DNA from: Haloplanus salinarum
GTDB taxonomy: Archaea > Halobacteriota > Halobacteria > Halobacteriales > Haloferacaceae
Assembly (NCBI RefSeq): GCF_024498175.1
Contig: NZ_CP101823.1
Location: 1,922,001 to 1,986,000, forward strand
DNA length: 64,000 bases
Direction of reading: 5' to 3'
Below the pieces are notes generated by a model. The model did not search any database. It was not told where the DNA came from and saw nothing but the letters and a program-made list of their open reading frames with translations. Each line of letters begins with the position of its first letter. Position 1 is the stretch's first letter. Positions 41,718-51,543 of this stretch are shown here, piece by piece. The position numbers and the translations under genes are program-made.

Positions 41718-43568
41718 ATGTTCCGCAAAGTCCTCGTCGCCAACCGGGGCGAGATCGCGGTGCGCGTGATGCGCGCCTGCGAGGAGCTGGGGGTCCGGAC
41801 GGTGGCCGTCTACAGCGAGGCGGACAGACACGCCGGGCACGTCCGCTACGCCGACGAGGCGTACAACGTGGGGCCGGCCCGGGCGGCGGACTCGTATCTC
41901 GACCAGGAGGCGGTGCTGGAGGCGGCCCGGAAGGCCGACGCCGACGCCATCCACCCGGGATACGGGTTCATGGCCGAGAACGCGTCGTTCGCGGAGCGGG
42001 TCGTCGAGAGCGAATGTACGTGGATCGGACCGCCGCCGTCGGCGATGGAGCGGTTGGGCGAGAAGACGAAGGCCCGGCGCGTGATGGACGCCGCGGGCGT
42101 CCCCGTCGTGCCGGGGACGACCGATCCCATCGAGGACCCCGACGAGGTGGAAGCCTTCGCCGAGGAACACGGCTACCCGGTGGCGATCAAAGCCGAGGGC
42201 GGCGGCGGTGGCCGCGGCATGAAGATCGTCGAGGGGCCCGACGAGATCCAGGCACAGTTCGACGCCGCCAAACGCGAGGGCGAGGCCTACTTCGACAACG
42301 ACTCCATCTACCTGGAGCGCTATCTCGACGCGCCACGGCACATCGAGGTACAGATCGTCGCCGACCACCACGGCAACGTCCGCCACCTCGGCGAGCGGGA
42401 CTGCTCGCTCCAGCGTCGCCACCAGAAGGTCGTCGAGGAGGGCCCCAGCCCGGCGCTCTCCGACGACCTGCGCGAGCGGATCGGGGCGGCCGCCCGCCGG
42501 GGCATCGCCGAGACCGACTACACGAACGCCGGCACCGTCGAGTTCCTCGTCGAGGACAGCGCGGGTTCGAAGAACCCGCGGGCAGACGACGAAGTCGTCG
42601 ACGGCGAGTTCTACTTCCTCGAGGTCAACACGCGCATCCAGGTCGAACACCCCGTCACCGAGATGATCACGGGCATCGACATCGTCAAGGAACAACTCCG
42701 CGTCGCCGCGGGCCAGGAGATCGGCTTCGCACAGGAGGACGTCGAAATCGACGGTCACGCCATCGAGTTCCGCATCAACACCGAGAACGCGGCCAACGAT
42801 TTCGCGCCCGCGACCGGCCGACTCGACACCTACGACCCTGCGGGCGGGATCGGCGTCCGCGTCGACGACGCCGTGCGCCAGGACGACGAGATCGGCGGCG
42901 ACTACGACTCCCTGATCGCGAAACTGATCGTCCACGCGGGCGACCGTGAGGAGTGTCTCGCCCGCTCGGAGCGTGCCCTCCGCGAGTTCGACGTCGAGGG
43001 CATCCACACCGTCATCCCCTTCCACCGGCTGATGGTGACCGACGAGCGGTTCACCGAGGGGACCCACACCACGAACTACCTCGACGAGGAACTCGACCCC
43101 GAGCGCATCGACCGCGCGGTCGAGCGCTGGGGCCCCGACGCGGAGGACGACGCGGAGGACGACGCCGACGAGACGGTGACCGAACGCGAGTTCACCGTCG
43201 AGGTCAACGGCAAGCGCTTCGAGGTGAACCTCGAAGAGCGGGGGGCGCCACCGCTCCCGACGGACGCCGGGACGGGCGACGCCGCGGGCGGCGGTGGGAT
43301 GGATCGCCCCGACGCCGCCACCGACGACGGCGAGGGGAGCGTGGCCGCCGGCGACGGCGAGCGCATCGAGGCCGAGATGCAGGGGACGATCCTCTCGGTC
43401 GAGGTGGCGGCCGGCGACGAGGTGGCGGCCGGCGACGTGGTGCTCGTCCTCGAAGCGATGAAGATGGAAAACGACGTGGTCGCCGAGAGCGGCGGCACGG
43501 TCGCCGAGGTGCTGGTCTCGGCGGGCGAGAGCGTCGACATGGGCGACCCGCTGGTCGTCCTCGAATGA
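41718..43568 (+). CDS. pccA: Acetyl/propionyl-CoA carboxylase, biotin carboxylase-BCCP subunit
   Basis: The ATG at 41718 gives 616 residues; GGGGGG upstream may be a ribosome-binding site. Biotin carboxylase occupies about 1-450 with [17 protein letters not shown], the ATP-grasp loop [14 protein letters not shown] and [14 protein letters not shown]. After an acidic linker, the biotinyl domain ends with EAMKMEN, in which Lys582 carries biotin. It carboxylates biotin for propionyl-CoA (and perhaps acetyl-CoA) assimilation with a separate carboxyltransferase that is not in the window. The gene overlaps birA by four bases (ATGA), which couples it to its own modifying enzyme. Confidence 0.93.
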   Translation: MFRKVLVANRGEIAVRVMRACEELGVRTVAVYSEADRHAGHVRYADEAYNVGPARAADSYLDQEAVLEAARKADADAIHPGYGFMAENASFAERVVESECTWIGPPPSAMERLGEKTKARRVMDAAGVPVVPGTTDPIEDPDEVEAFAEEHGYPVAIKAEGGGGGRGMKIVEGPDEIQAQFDAAKREGEAYFDNDSIYLERYLDAPRHIEVQIVADHHGNVRHLGERDCSLQRRHQKVVEEGPSPALSDDLRERIGAAARRGIAETDYTNAGTVEFLVEDSAGSKNPRADDEVVDGEFYFLEVNTRIQVEHPVTEMITGIDIVKEQLRVAAGQEIGFAQEDVEIDGHAIEFRINTENAANDFAPATGRLDTYDPAGGIGVRVDDAVRQDDEIGGDYDSLIAKLIVHAGDREECLARSERALREFDVEGIHTVIPFHRLMVTDERFTEGTHTTNYLDEELDPERIDRAVERWGPDAEDDAEDDADETVTEREFTVEVNGKRFEVNLEERGAPPLPTDAGTGDAAGGGGMDRPDAATDDGEGSVAAGDGERIEAEMQGTILSVEVAAGDEVAAGDVVLVLEAMKMENDVVAESGGTVAEVLVSAGESVDMGDPLVVLE

Positions 43569-44497
43569 GCGAGCGCGACACTCGTCGACGACTGCTCGAC
43601 GAACTCGCCGCCGCCGAGGGGCCGGTGTCGGGGCCGGTCCTCGCGGACCGCCTCGACGTCTCGCGGGCGGCGGTCTGGAAACAGATCGAGGCGCTGCGCG
43701 AGGCGGGGTTCGAGGTGGCGAGCGGCGCCGACGGCTACGCCGTCCGGTCGATCCCCGACTACGGCGCCGACGCCATCGCCTACGGCCTCGACACCCCGTA
43801 CGCCGTCGAGTTCCACGACCGGCTCCCGAGCACGAACGACCGGGCGCGCGAACTCGCCGCCGAGGGGGCGAGCGATCGACTGGTCGTCGCGGACGAACAG
43901 ACCGGCGGGCGCGGACGGCTCGACCGCTCCTGGGACTCGCCGCCCGGCGGCGTCTACGCGAGCCTCCTCCGGCGGCCCGACCGACCCCCGGCCCACGCGC
44001 CCGTCTTCACCCTCGCGGCGGCGGTGGCCGTGACTCGCGCCTGCCGGGAGGCCGGCGTCGACGCGGTCATCAAGTGGCCCAACGACGTGTTAGTCGCCGG
44101 GTCGGAGCGAAAGCTCGCCGGCGTGTTGACCGAGATGGAGGGCGAGGCCGACCGGATCTCCTGGCTGATCGTCGGGATCGGTGCGAACGTCGACGTCGAC
44201 GGGGCGACGCTCCCCACGGGGGCGACGAGCGTCCGTGCGGCGGGCGGCGACGTCGACCGCCGGCGGTTCTGCCAGCGGGTCGTCGAGACGGTCCACGGCC
44301 TCGCCCCCGACGCCGTGCTGCCGGCGTGGCGCGAGAACGCCGTCACGCTCGGCCGACTGGTCCGCGTCGAGACGCCCGGGGGGACGGTCGAGGGCGAGGC
44401 CGTCGACGTCGAGTTCCCAGGGGCGCTGGTCGTCCGAACCGACGACGGCGACCGCGTCGTCCACGCGGGCGACTGCGAACACCTGCGGCCCGCCTAG
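43565..44497 (+). CDS. birA: Biotin protein ligase/biotin repressor
   Basis: This 310-residue protein starts in the ATGA overlap with pccA. The N-terminal winged helix ([13 protein letters not shown] through [13 protein letters not shown]) could bind DNA and repress; the ligase core has [32 protein letters not shown] and a C-terminal SH3-like cap ([15 protein letters not shown]). It attaches biotin to the lysine in the carboxylase encoded just upstream. The TAG stop shares the palindrome CTAG with the convergent stress-protein gene. Confidence 0.94.
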   Translation: MSERDTRRRLLDELAAAEGPVSGPVLADRLDVSRAAVWKQIEALREAGFEVASGADGYAVRSIPDYGADAIAYGLDTPYAVEFHDRLPSTNDRARELAAEGASDRLVVADEQTGGRGRLDRSWDSPPGGVYASLLRRPDRPPAHAPVFTLAAAVAVTRACREAGVDAVIKWPNDVLVAGSERKLAGVLTEMEGEADRISWLIVGIGANVDVDGATLPTGATSVRAAGGDVDRRRFCQRVVETVHGLAPDAVLPAWRENAVTLGRLVRVETPGGTVEGEAVDVEFPGALVVRTDDGDRVVHAGDCEHLRPA

Positions 44498-44952
44498 TCC
44501 TCCACGGGGACGGTCGTCACGGGGACCGACGAGGCGCGGATGACCCCCTCGGCGACGCTTCCGAGGAGGAGGCGGTCGATACCGCCGCGGCCGTGGGTGC
44601 CCATCACCACGAGGCCACAGTCGTTCGCCTCCGCGTAGCGGACGATCTCCCGACTCGGCTTGCCCTCGACCACCGCCGTTTGGACGGGGACCACCGGCTC
44701 GTCCGCCTCCGACCGCTCGACGGCGATCTCTCGGACCCGAGCCACGGCCATCTCCGCATCCTCCCGGAGCAGGCCGTCGACGCTCTCCCACGAGGACTCC
44801 ATCGCCAGCCCCGCGTAGGCGTCGGAGTTGAGCACGTAGAGTCCGTGAACGGTCGCGTCGTGGATCGTCGCCACCTCGATGGCGTGTTCGATGGCTCGCT
44901 CGACGCCGTCCGATCCGTCGGTCGGGACGAGGATGCGTTCGTACGCGACCAT
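44494..44952 (-). CDS. Universal stress protein, UspA family
   Basis: The ATG at 44950-44952 gives 152 residues. MVAYERILVPTDGSDGVERA and MGTHGRGGIDRLLLGSVAEG contain the ATP-binding Gly-2x-Gly-9x-Gly pattern, and VPVTTVPV ends the fold. It is a cytosolic dimer induced by stress in many haloarchaea. A TATA-like GTTATGTATC lies at 44973-44982. Confidence 0.92.
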   Translation of the reverse strand: MVAYERILVPTDGSDGVERAIEHAIEVATIHDATVHGLYVLNSDAYAGLAMESSWESVDGLLREDAEMAVARVREIAVERSEADEPVVPVQTAVVEGKPSREIVRYAEANDCGLVVMGTHGRGGIDRLLLGSVAEGVIRASSVPVTTVPVED

Positions 44953-44972
44953 GTGCACTGATACCACACCTC

Positions 44973-44982
44973 GATACATAAC
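44973..44982 (-). promoter_or_regulatory. TATA box for the UspA gene
   Basis: Minus-strand GTTATGTATC is centred about 26 bases from the ATG at 44952. Confidence 0.45.
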
Positions 44983-45026
44983 TCTTGACACCGGTCGCGG
45001 ACGTGGCGACGACCCCCGAGCGGGAT

Positions 45027-45036
45027 GGTTAAATCG
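45027..45036 (+). promoter_or_regulatory. TATA box for the 45060 gene
   Basis: GGTTAAATCG is centred 28 bases before the ATG at 45060. This supports that ATG over the internal one at 45087. Confidence 0.5.
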
Positions 45037-45059
45037 CGGTCTGAGCTTAGTGTACCGTT

Positions 45060-45869
45060 ATGTCGTCGTGTAATCGAGTCGTTCACATGGCCCTCCAACT
45101 CGGCCGAACGTGTATCGACGGTATCGAACGGGTGTTGACCCGGACCGGCGCCCTCCTGCTCGTCGGTCTGATCGGCATCCAGTTGCTAACTCAGTCGCTA
45201 ATCAACACGGCGGTGGTGGATATCTTCCCGGCCGGACCGGCGGGGGAGCTCGAAGCGCTGCTCGGCTTGACCCTGCCGATCCCCGGAGCCGTCGCCGGCG
45301 TCCTTTTCGTCTGCGTCATCGTCCTCAGTTCCGCGTACTTCGTCGTGCTGTCGCGAGCGCTCACTCGTCCGACGGCGGAGCTTTCGACGTTCCCGCCGAC
45401 GCTGTGCACGCGGCGGCTCGGCCGCGCGACGCTGTCGATGCTCGTCGGGGGGCTGGTCGTCGGGGTCGCCGTGACGCTCGGGTCGATCCTCCTTTTACTG
45501 CCCGGAATCTTCCTCGCGGTCTGCTTCCTGTTTTTCATCTTCGCGGTCGGCGTCGAGGATCGGAGCTGGATCGGCGCCCTCAAGCGGAGCTGGGCGCTCT
45601 CGCGGAGCCACCGACTGAAACTCGCCGTCGTCGTGATCCTCGCGGGCCTGATCGGTGGCGCGGTCGGGACGGTCGGAACGGTGCTCGATCTCGCCCGCTC
45701 GCCGGTCGTCGCCGAACTCGTCTCGAACACCCTCAGTAGCGTCCTCTTCGTCTTCCTCTACGGGATCATGGCGTCCGCGTATCTCCGGGTGCGTGACGAA
45801 CGCGCCGGCGGGAGCGGGCGATCCGGGGCGACCGATCCGACGGGAAGCGTCGACGCCCTGGACGGGTAA
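45060..45869 (+). CDS. Membrane protein with six helices, unknown
   Basis: A 269-residue protein with hydrophobic segments at about 28-52, 76-100, 125-160, 178-205 and 228-250. GVEDRSWIGALKRSWALSRS between helices resembles the middle of glycerophosphodiesterase-type and DUF7847-like haloarchaeal membrane proteins. The C-terminus is short and charged. I cannot assign a function. Confidence 0.7.
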   Translation: MSSCNRVVHMALQLGRTCIDGIERVLTRTGALLLVGLIGIQLLTQSLINTAVVDIFPAGPAGELEALLGLTLPIPGAVAGVLFVCVIVLSSAYFVVLSRALTRPTAELSTFPPTLCTRRLGRATLSMLVGGLVVGVAVTLGSILLLLPGIFLAVCFLFFIFAVGVEDRSWIGALKRSWALSRSHRLKLAVVVILAGLIGGAVGTVGTVLDLARSPVVAELVSNTLSSVLFVFLYGIMASAYLRVRDERAGGSGRSGATDPTGSVDALDG

Positions 45870-45907
45870 CGGAACGGCGCGAAACCGCCGTGACGGTGCT
45901 CCCCGAC

Positions 45908-46921
45908 CTACAGCACGACCCGGTCGACGTCGTCGACGCCCGCGCGCCGGACGACGGCCCGAACCGGATCGCGGGCCCCGGCGAGGTTGTCGGAGTCGCC
46001 GTCGAGGACGAGCAGTTTCGCCGGGCGTCCCGGCTCGATCAGGCCGCAGTCCAGGCCCACGAGTTCGGCGCCGTTGACGGTCGCCATCCGCAACACGTCG
46101 CGGGCGTCGACGGTCCCCACTTTCGCCGCGAACGCCATCTCGCGGAACATCGACGGGCTGTTGAGCATGACGTTGTCCGTCCCGAGCGCGACGGTCGTCC
46201 GATCGAGCAGGTCGGCGACGGGCGGGGTGCCGACGCCGGTGACGAGGTTCGATCGGGGACAGACCACGACGGGGACGCCCGCGTGTTCGATCCGGTCGAG
46301 GTGGTGGGGTTCGGGGTGGACGACGTGGACGAGGAACGTGGGATCGAGGTCGAGCGCGGGGTCGAGATCGGTGGGGTCCCGCTCGCCCGCGTGGATGCCG
46401 AACGGCTTGCCGGCCTCGCGTGTGGCGGCCCGTTCGTCGGTGAAGTCGGCGTCGCGGGCACCGCTGGCACCGAAGCCGTCGGCCTCGTGCATCGCCGCGA
46501 CCGTCTCCCGGCCGAGGACGACCGCCGCGACGTCGAGGCCGTCGAGCGCCGCCCGGACGGCCCGCACGCCGTCGACGCCGCCCTCCCGGAACTCGACGGT
46601 CGCCGCCGTTCCCGAACGCTCCATGAACCGGAGGGAGCGGCGCATGGCCGCGACCTTCTCCGCGTCGCTCGCCGCCCGCAGGAGGCGGTGTTTGAGGCCG
46701 TCCGGCGGGGCGACCAGTTCGTCGAGCGAGAGGCCGGCGCCGGCCTCCTTGGCGATGGAGTCGCCGATGTGCGTGTGCGCGTTGACGAAGGCCGGACAGA
46801 CGATGGCGTCGCTCTCGACGTCCGACTCCTCGACGGCGACGATTTCGCCATCCTCGACGACGATCCGGCCCTCGACCGGATCGAACGCGCGCCCCCGGAG
46901 GATGGTGCCCTCGACCTGCAT
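45908..46921 (-). CDS. Amidohydrolase-fold deaminase/hydrolase
   Basis: This 337-residue TIM-barrel metal enzyme has VNAHTHIGDS as the first metal pair, a His in FGIHAGERD, VHVVHPEPHHL, and LGTDNVMLNSPSMF as the C-terminal Asp. The order is that of cytosine deaminase/chlorohydrolase-type amidohydrolases. The substrate may be a pyrimidine, purine or related amide. It starts next to the HD gene on the same strand (31 bases). Confidence 0.83.
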   Translation of the reverse strand: MQVEGTILRGRAFDPVEGRIVVEDGEIVAVEESDVESDAIVCPAFVNAHTHIGDSIAKEAGAGLSLDELVAPPDGLKHRLLRAASDAEKVAAMRRSLRFMERSGTAATVEFREGGVDGVRAVRAALDGLDVAAVVLGRETVAAMHEADGFGASGARDADFTDERAATREAGKPFGIHAGERDPTDLDPALDLDPTFLVHVVHPEPHHLDRIEHAGVPVVVCPRSNLVTGVGTPPVADLLDRTTVALGTDNVMLNSPSMFREMAFAAKVGTVDARDVLRMATVNGAELVGLDCGLIEPGRPAKLLVLDGDSDNLAGARDPVRAVVRRAGVDDVDRVVL

Positions 46922-46952
46922 GTGCGAAGTGGGGCGAGCGCGGGCCTTGAAG

Positions 46953-48176
46953 CTATCCGAACTCGTCGAGCGTGGCGTCGAGGCCGCGGCGAACCGTCGA
47001 GACGAGCGCGCCGTCGATGTCGAGTCCGAGGGTCCGGACGGCGGTCCGGCCGACCCGGTCGACGGCGCCGGGAGGCGCGTAGACGCCGAGGCGCCACTGG
47101 TTGCGACCCGCGGTCCGGAGCGCGGAGACGAGCGGCGACTGCCGGTCGAGTCGCCGGATTTCGCCGTTGACGACGACCCGCGACGAGGATTCGCGGATCC
47201 CCGGCGGCGGCGGTACGTCGAGGATCACCGCGTCCGGATCCAGGTCGGCGTCGGTCGCCATCTCGCGCTCCAGGTCCCGGATCCGATCGTGGTCCGCCTC
47301 GCGGAGCGACGCGGGCACGTCGTCGAGTTCGGCCCACACGGCCCGCTTGTAGAGGTCGCGAGTCGAGAGGCGGTCGGCCAGGTCGGCCGTCGCGTCGGTC
47401 CGCCGGAGCGTCACCAGCAGGTCGGCGTCGTCGAAGCGGCGCACGCGCTCCGGGTCGTGGCCGGTGTCGTCGAGGAGTCGTTCGGTCGCCCGCCGGAGCA
47501 TCGCCTTCCCGATGCGCGCGACGTGGTGCTGGTACACCGTCGGGTTCATCAGCGCCCGGGCGAGCAGGAGGCTCTCGGCGGTCTGGACGTTCCCCTCCGC
47601 GATGACGAGTTCGCCGTCCCGGAAGGTGAGCTCCCGGACCAGCCGGCCGTGGTCGATAGTGCCGTACGGCACACCCGTGTGGTGGGCGTCGCGGACGAGG
47701 TAGTCCATGCGGTCGACGTCGAGTTCGCCGGAGACGAGTTGGCCGTACCGGCCGTCGCCGGCGATCAGGTCGGCGACGGCGGCGGGCTCGAGGTCGTGGT
47801 CCCGGAGGACGGCCCCCACCCGGCCGCTCGTGACGAGGTCGTCCACGTCGTCGTGGAGCTTGCCCGTCCGCCGGTAGAGGAGGCGTTCGACGTTGTGGCT
47901 GAACGGGGGATGTCCCACGTCGTGCAGGAGGGCGGCGGCACGCACCCGTTCGGCCGTGCGCCCCGCGACCCCGAGGTGACCGAGCGCCTCGCTCGCGAGG
48001 TGGTAGACGCCGAGGCTGTGTTCGAAGCGGGTGTGGTTGGCCGACGGATAGACCAGGGAGACGGTCCCGAGCTGGCGGACCCGCCGGAGCCGTTGCATGG
48101 CCGGCGTGTCCAGCAGGTCCTCGGCCACGCCCGTCACCTCGATGTGGTCGTGGACGCTATCCTTGATCGTCGCCAT
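46953..48176 (-). CDS. HD-domain phosphohydrolase (SAMHD1/dGTPase-like)
   Basis: A 407-residue protein starting MATIKDSVHDHIEVTGVAED. The metal site comprises H48 in NHTRFEHSLGVYHL and the HD doublet in LLHDVGHPPFSHNVE (near 84), then DVDRMDYLVRDAHHTG. Such proteins hydrolyse dNTPs or nucleotide second messengers. TATA sequence GTATATATCC (minus strand, 48198-48207) is 27 bases before the ATG. Confidence 0.88.
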   Translation of the reverse strand: MATIKDSVHDHIEVTGVAEDLLDTPAMQRLRRVRQLGTVSLVYPSANHTRFEHSLGVYHLASEALGHLGVAGRTAERVRAAALLHDVGHPPFSHNVERLLYRRTGKLHDDVDDLVTSGRVGAVLRDHDLEPAAVADLIAGDGRYGQLVSGELDVDRMDYLVRDAHHTGVPYGTIDHGRLVRELTFRDGELVIAEGNVQTAESLLLARALMNPTVYQHHVARIGKAMLRRATERLLDDTGHDPERVRRFDDADLLVTLRRTDATADLADRLSTRDLYKRAVWAELDDVPASLREADHDRIRDLEREMATDADLDPDAVILDVPPPPGIRESSSRVVVNGEIRRLDRQSPLVSALRTAGRNQWRLGVYAPPGAVDRVGRTAVRTLGLDIDGALVSTVRRGLDATLDEFG

Positions 48177-48197
48177 ACCGACGGGTTCGGCGGCCTC

Positions 48198-48207
48198 GGA
48201 TATATAC
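48198..48207 (-). promoter_or_regulatory. TATA box for the HD-domain gene
   Basis: Minus-strand GTATATATCC, 27 bases from the start at 48176, implies a leaderless message. Confidence 0.55.
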
Positions 48208-48280
48208 TCGGGGCCGGACGCCGACGGAGGCGGACGAACCGGCCCGGGACTCTATGGTCGTCCAGCGCGTCCATCCGGCC

Positions 48281-48886
48281 ATGACGACCGTGGCGATACT
48301 CGTCTACGACGGGTTCGACGAACTGGACGGGGTCGGTCCCTTCGAGGCCTTCGGGATGGCGGCCGACGCGGGCGCACCCTTCGAGACGTCGCTCGTGACG
48401 CTGGACGAACGGGAGCGGATCACGGCGTCCCACGGCCTCCGGATCGAGCCCGACGGGCGACTGGCCGTCGACGACCCGCCGGATCTGGTCGTCGTCCCCG
48501 GTGGCGGGTGGAACGACCGCCGCGAGCAGGGGGCGTGGGCGGAGGCCGAACGCGGCGCCATTCCGGACGCGCTCGCCCGGGCCCACGACGCGGGCGCGAC
48601 GCTGGCGGCCGTCTGTACCGGCGGAATGTTGCTCGCCCGCGCCGGCCTGCTCGACGGGCGGCCGGCCGTCACCCACAGCGGCGCGCTCGACGACCTGCGG
48701 GCGACCGAGGCGCGCGTCGTCGACGCCCGCGTCGTCGACGACGGCGACGTGGTGACCGCCGGCGGGATCACTTCGGGGTTGGATCTGGCGCTCCACCTGA
48801 TCGAGCGGTTCGCGGACCGCGAGACGGCCGAGGGGGTCGCGGAGGGACTGGAGTACGAGCGACGGGGCGAGCGCTGGACGTCGTGA
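48281..48886 (+). CDS. DJ-1/PfpI family protein
   Basis: The ATG at 48281 gives 201 residues starting MTTVAILVYDGFDELDGVGP. AAVCTGGMLLARAGLLDG near residue 108 has the nucleophilic Cys elbow, and THSGALDDL follows. The family includes glyoxalase III, deglycase-like and protease-like members, and regulators. The protein has no DNA-binding tail, so an enzymatic role is more likely. Confidence 0.86.
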   Translation: MTTVAILVYDGFDELDGVGPFEAFGMAADAGAPFETSLVTLDERERITASHGLRIEPDGRLAVDDPPDLVVVPGGGWNDRREQGAWAEAERGAIPDALARAHDAGATLAAVCTGGMLLARAGLLDGRPAVTHSGALDDLRATEARVVDARVVDDGDVVTAGGITSGLDLALHLIERFADRETAEGVAEGLEYERRGERWTS

Positions 48887-48896
48887 GTCGGCCCCG

Positions 48897-50066
48897 TCAG
48901 GCCTCGGTCAACCGGAGCAACCACCCGATCAGGAGCGCGGCGAGACCGCCCCCGGCCGCGAGCGCGTACCACCCGGCGGCGTAGCCGGCGGTGTCGACCA
49001 GGTAGCCGAACGCCGGCGGGGCGACCAGTCCGCCGACGTTGATCGTGAGCTGGCCGCCGGCGGTCGCCTCGCCAACCCGGTCAGCGGGAACGAGCGCCGT
49101 CATGCAGGCGTAGTAGGTGGCGGGGATCCCGAACAGGAAGAGACCGAGGGCGGCGAAGCCGGCGGCGGCGACGAGCGGCCCCTCGACGAGGGTGACGGCG
49201 ACGAGACAGGCCGCGCCGGCGAGCGACTGGCCACAGAGGACGAGCGCGCTCGCCCGGGCGTCGCCGGCGGGGAGGCGGTCGACGAGGACGCCGCCGCCGA
49301 TCCGGCCGACGCTCCCGGTCAACTGGACCAGCGCGAGGGTCGTCCCCGCGAGGCCGGCGGCGACGGCCACCGATTCGGTGAGATAGAGGACGACGTAGGC
49401 GGTGGTGGTGAAGATGGTGCCGCCGTAGAAGAAGCCGGCCGCCGCGAGCGTGCGGTAGTCGGGGCGGGCGAGCAGCCCACGGACGTCGGGGAGGCCGGGC
49501 GAGCCGTGACCGCCGTCGCCGCGATACCAGTAGCCGAAGGCGACGGCGACGAGGGCGGCCGCAGCGGCGGCGACGAAAAAGCCCCCGCGCCACCCGAAGC
49601 GCGTGGCGGCCACCCACGTCACCAGCACGGCCCCCAGCCCGCTCCCGACGGTCACGCCGACCTGTTTGAGGCTCATGGCCAGGTTCCGGCGACCGGGCGG
49701 CGCGACGGCGAGGATGGCGCGGTTGGTCGCGGGCATGGCGGCCGCGTAGGCGCCGCCGATCACCAGCAACGCGACCAGGAGCGCCGGATAGGTGGGCGCG
49801 ACCCCCACCCCGACCGCGCCGGCGCCGAGCGCGAGGAGGCCGGCGATCATGACCGGCCGCTCGCCGTAGCCGTCGACCAGCGCCCCCATCACGAACAACA
49901 GGAGGGTGTAGCCGAGCATCGTCGCGGTGATGGTGACGCCGACGAGGGTTCGCGAGAGCGTGAACTCCGTCCGGAGGAAGGCCGTCGCGGCGAAGATGGC
50001 GTAGAAACAGAGGCTAGCGACCGTCTGCCACCCGCTCACCAGTCCGACGCCACGCCAACCACGCAT
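48897..50066 (-). CDS. MFS transporter
   Basis: A 389-residue, 12-helix carrier. FYAIFAATAFLRTEF opens the first helix and GALVDGYGERPVMI is motif A between helices 2 and 3. The protein resembles nitrate/drug type antiporters and YbfB-like carriers in sequence feel, but no substrate can be assigned. It converges with the DJ-1 gene by 10 bases. Confidence 0.83.
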   Translation of the reverse strand: MRGWRGVGLVSGWQTVASLCFYAIFAATAFLRTEFTLSRTLVGVTITATMLGYTLLLFVMGALVDGYGERPVMIAGLLALGAGAVGVGVAPTYPALLVALLVIGGAYAAAMPATNRAILAVAPPGRRNLAMSLKQVGVTVGSGLGAVLVTWVAATRFGWRGGFFVAAAAAALVAVAFGYWYRGDGGHGSPGLPDVRGLLARPDYRTLAAAGFFYGGTIFTTTAYVVLYLTESVAVAAGLAGTTLALVQLTGSVGRIGGGVLVDRLPAGDARASALVLCGQSLAGAACLVAVTLVEGPLVAAAGFAALGLFLFGIPATYYACMTALVPADRVGEATAGGQLTINVGGLVAPPAFGYLVDTAGYAAGWYALAAGGGLAALLIGWLLRLTEA

Positions 50067-50183
50067 CGTACTCCCCCGTCGACCACCCCGTTACAAGGGT
50101 CTGTTCATCCGCTCGAACGCCCGTGTGGCGTGTTAGCGTGCGTTTCCTCAAAGCTTAACAGCGTCCCGATACATCATCTGTGT

Positions 50184-50189
50184 GGAGGT
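50184..50189 (+). promoter_or_regulatory. Shine-Dalgarno site for sod
   Basis: GGAGGT stands seven bases before the ATG at 50197, a full bacterial-type site, while a TATA-like AAAGCTTAAC lies near 50150. This decides the start over an earlier in-frame ATG at 50182. Confidence 0.55.
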
Positions 50190-50196
50190 TATTCCA

Positions 50197-50796
50197 ATGA
50201 GCTACGAACTCGACCCACTTCCGTACGATTACGACGCACTGGAGCCGCACATCTCCGAACAGGTGCTGACCTGGCATCACGACACCCACCATCAGGGCTA
50301 CGTCAACGGCTGGAACAGCGCCGAGGAGACCCTCGAGGAGAACCGCGAGGCGGGCGACTTCGGCTCCTCGGCGGGCGCCATCCGGAACGTCACCCACAAC
50401 GGGTCGGGGCACATCCTCCACGACCTGTTCTGGAACAGCATGTCGCCGGAGGGAGGCGACGAGCCGAGCGGCGCCCTCGCCGACCGGATCGAGGAGGACT
50501 TCGGCTCCTACGAGGCCTGGAAGGGCGAATTCGAGGCCGCCGCCGGCAACGCCAGTGGTTGGGCCCTGCTCGTATACGACAGCTTCTCGAACCAGCTTCG
50601 CAACGTCGTGGTCGACAACCACGACGAGGGCGCGCTCTGGGGTTCCCATCCCATCCTCGCGCTCGACGTCTGGGAGCACTCCTACTACCACGACTACGGC
50701 CCGGCCCGCGGCGACTTCGTCGACAACTTCTTCGAGGTCGTCGACTGGGAGGAACCGAGCGCCCGCTTCGAGCAGGCCGTCGAACTGTTCGAGTAA
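50197..50796 (+). CDS. sod: Fe/Mn superoxide dismutase
   Basis: A 199-residue enzyme starting MSYELDPLPYDYDALEPHIS. Metal ligands are His in WHHDTHHQGYVNGWN, His in SGHILHDLFW, and Asp and His in the signature DVWEHSYYHDYG. It converts superoxide to peroxide and oxygen in the cytosol. Haloarchaeal enzymes of this group usually take Mn. A T-run follows the gene as terminator. Confidence 0.96.
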   Translation: MSYELDPLPYDYDALEPHISEQVLTWHHDTHHQGYVNGWNSAEETLEENREAGDFGSSAGAIRNVTHNGSGHILHDLFWNSMSPEGGDEPSGALADRIEEDFGSYEAWKGEFEAAAGNASGWALLVYDSFSNQLRNVVVDNHDEGALWGSHPILALDVWEHSYYHDYGPARGDFVDNFFEVVDWEEPSARFEQAVELFE

Positions 50797-50816
50797 GCGG
50801 TAGCCGCAACGCGACG

Positions 50817-50840
50817 ACTCGGCCGATCCGATTTTTTTCG
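50817..50840 (+). terminator. Poly-T terminator of sod
   Basis: GATTTTTTTCG at 50831-50840 follows the sod stop by 35 bases. Archaeal terminators need only a T-rich stretch. Confidence 0.45.
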
Positions 50841-50927
50841 CCCCCACCCAGCCAGTGGCGATACCACGCCGTCAGTTTCGACGACCTAACCAAACAGCAC
50901 AAGCCGGATGACAACGTTCGAACCAGT

Positions 50928-51503
50928 ATGACACGATCGGTTACGCGACGGCGCCTCGTCGTCACCGCAGGCACGCTGACAGCGGCTCTCGCCGGCTGTA
51001 CCGGCGGGACGGACGACACAGCCGAGCCGACGCCCACGACGACGGACTCGACGGCCGCCCTCACCGATTCCGCGCCCGTTCCCGAGGACGCGTCGTGTGG
51101 CGTCTGTAACATGATGCCCGCGAAGTTCCCGGACTACAACGCCCAGTTGACCGTCGAGGCGGGCGACCGCGTCTTCTTCTGCTCGTCGGGCTGTCTGGCT
51201 GCCTACTACGTCGACCCCGGCAACTTCGAGCCGGCCCACGAGGGCGCGACGTTCGCGGGGCTCTGGGTCCACGACCACGAGACGACGGAGTTGATCGGCG
51301 CACGGTCGGCGTGGTTCGTCCGCGAGACGAACGCCGATCGGGTAGCCGACCCGATGCAGCGCAACCCGTTGCCCTTCGCTGCCGAGAGCGACGCGGAGGC
51401 GTACGTCGCCGAGTACGACGATCTCTCCGAATCGGATATCCTCCGTCTGACCGACTTCGATATGGATCTGGCGACGTTCTACCGCGGCCGCTTCTTCGAG
51501 TAG
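50928..51503 (+). CDS. NosL-like copper lipoprotein
   Basis: The ATG at 50928 gives 191 residues. The N-terminus TRRRLVVTAGTLTAALAGC is a Tat signal with a lipobox Cys, followed by a Thr/Asp-rich spacer. CGVCNMMPAKFPDYNAQL and VFFCSSGCLAAYYVDP are the NosL signature with candidate copper ligands. NosL delivers copper to nitrous oxide reductase, yet no nos genes are nearby; it may serve another copper protein. Position after sod is shared but the genes have separate promoters. Confidence 0.82.
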   Translation: MTRSVTRRRLVVTAGTLTAALAGCTGGTDDTAEPTPTTTDSTAALTDSAPVPEDASCGVCNMMPAKFPDYNAQLTVEAGDRVFFCSSGCLAAYYVDPGNFEPAHEGATFAGLWVHDHETTELIGARSAWFVRETNADRVADPMQRNPLPFAAESDAEAYVAEYDDLSESDILRLTDFDMDLATFYRGRFFE

Positions 51504-51543
51504 GTTCGGTACCGTTTACGGGGCCGCCCGCCTATCCACACGC

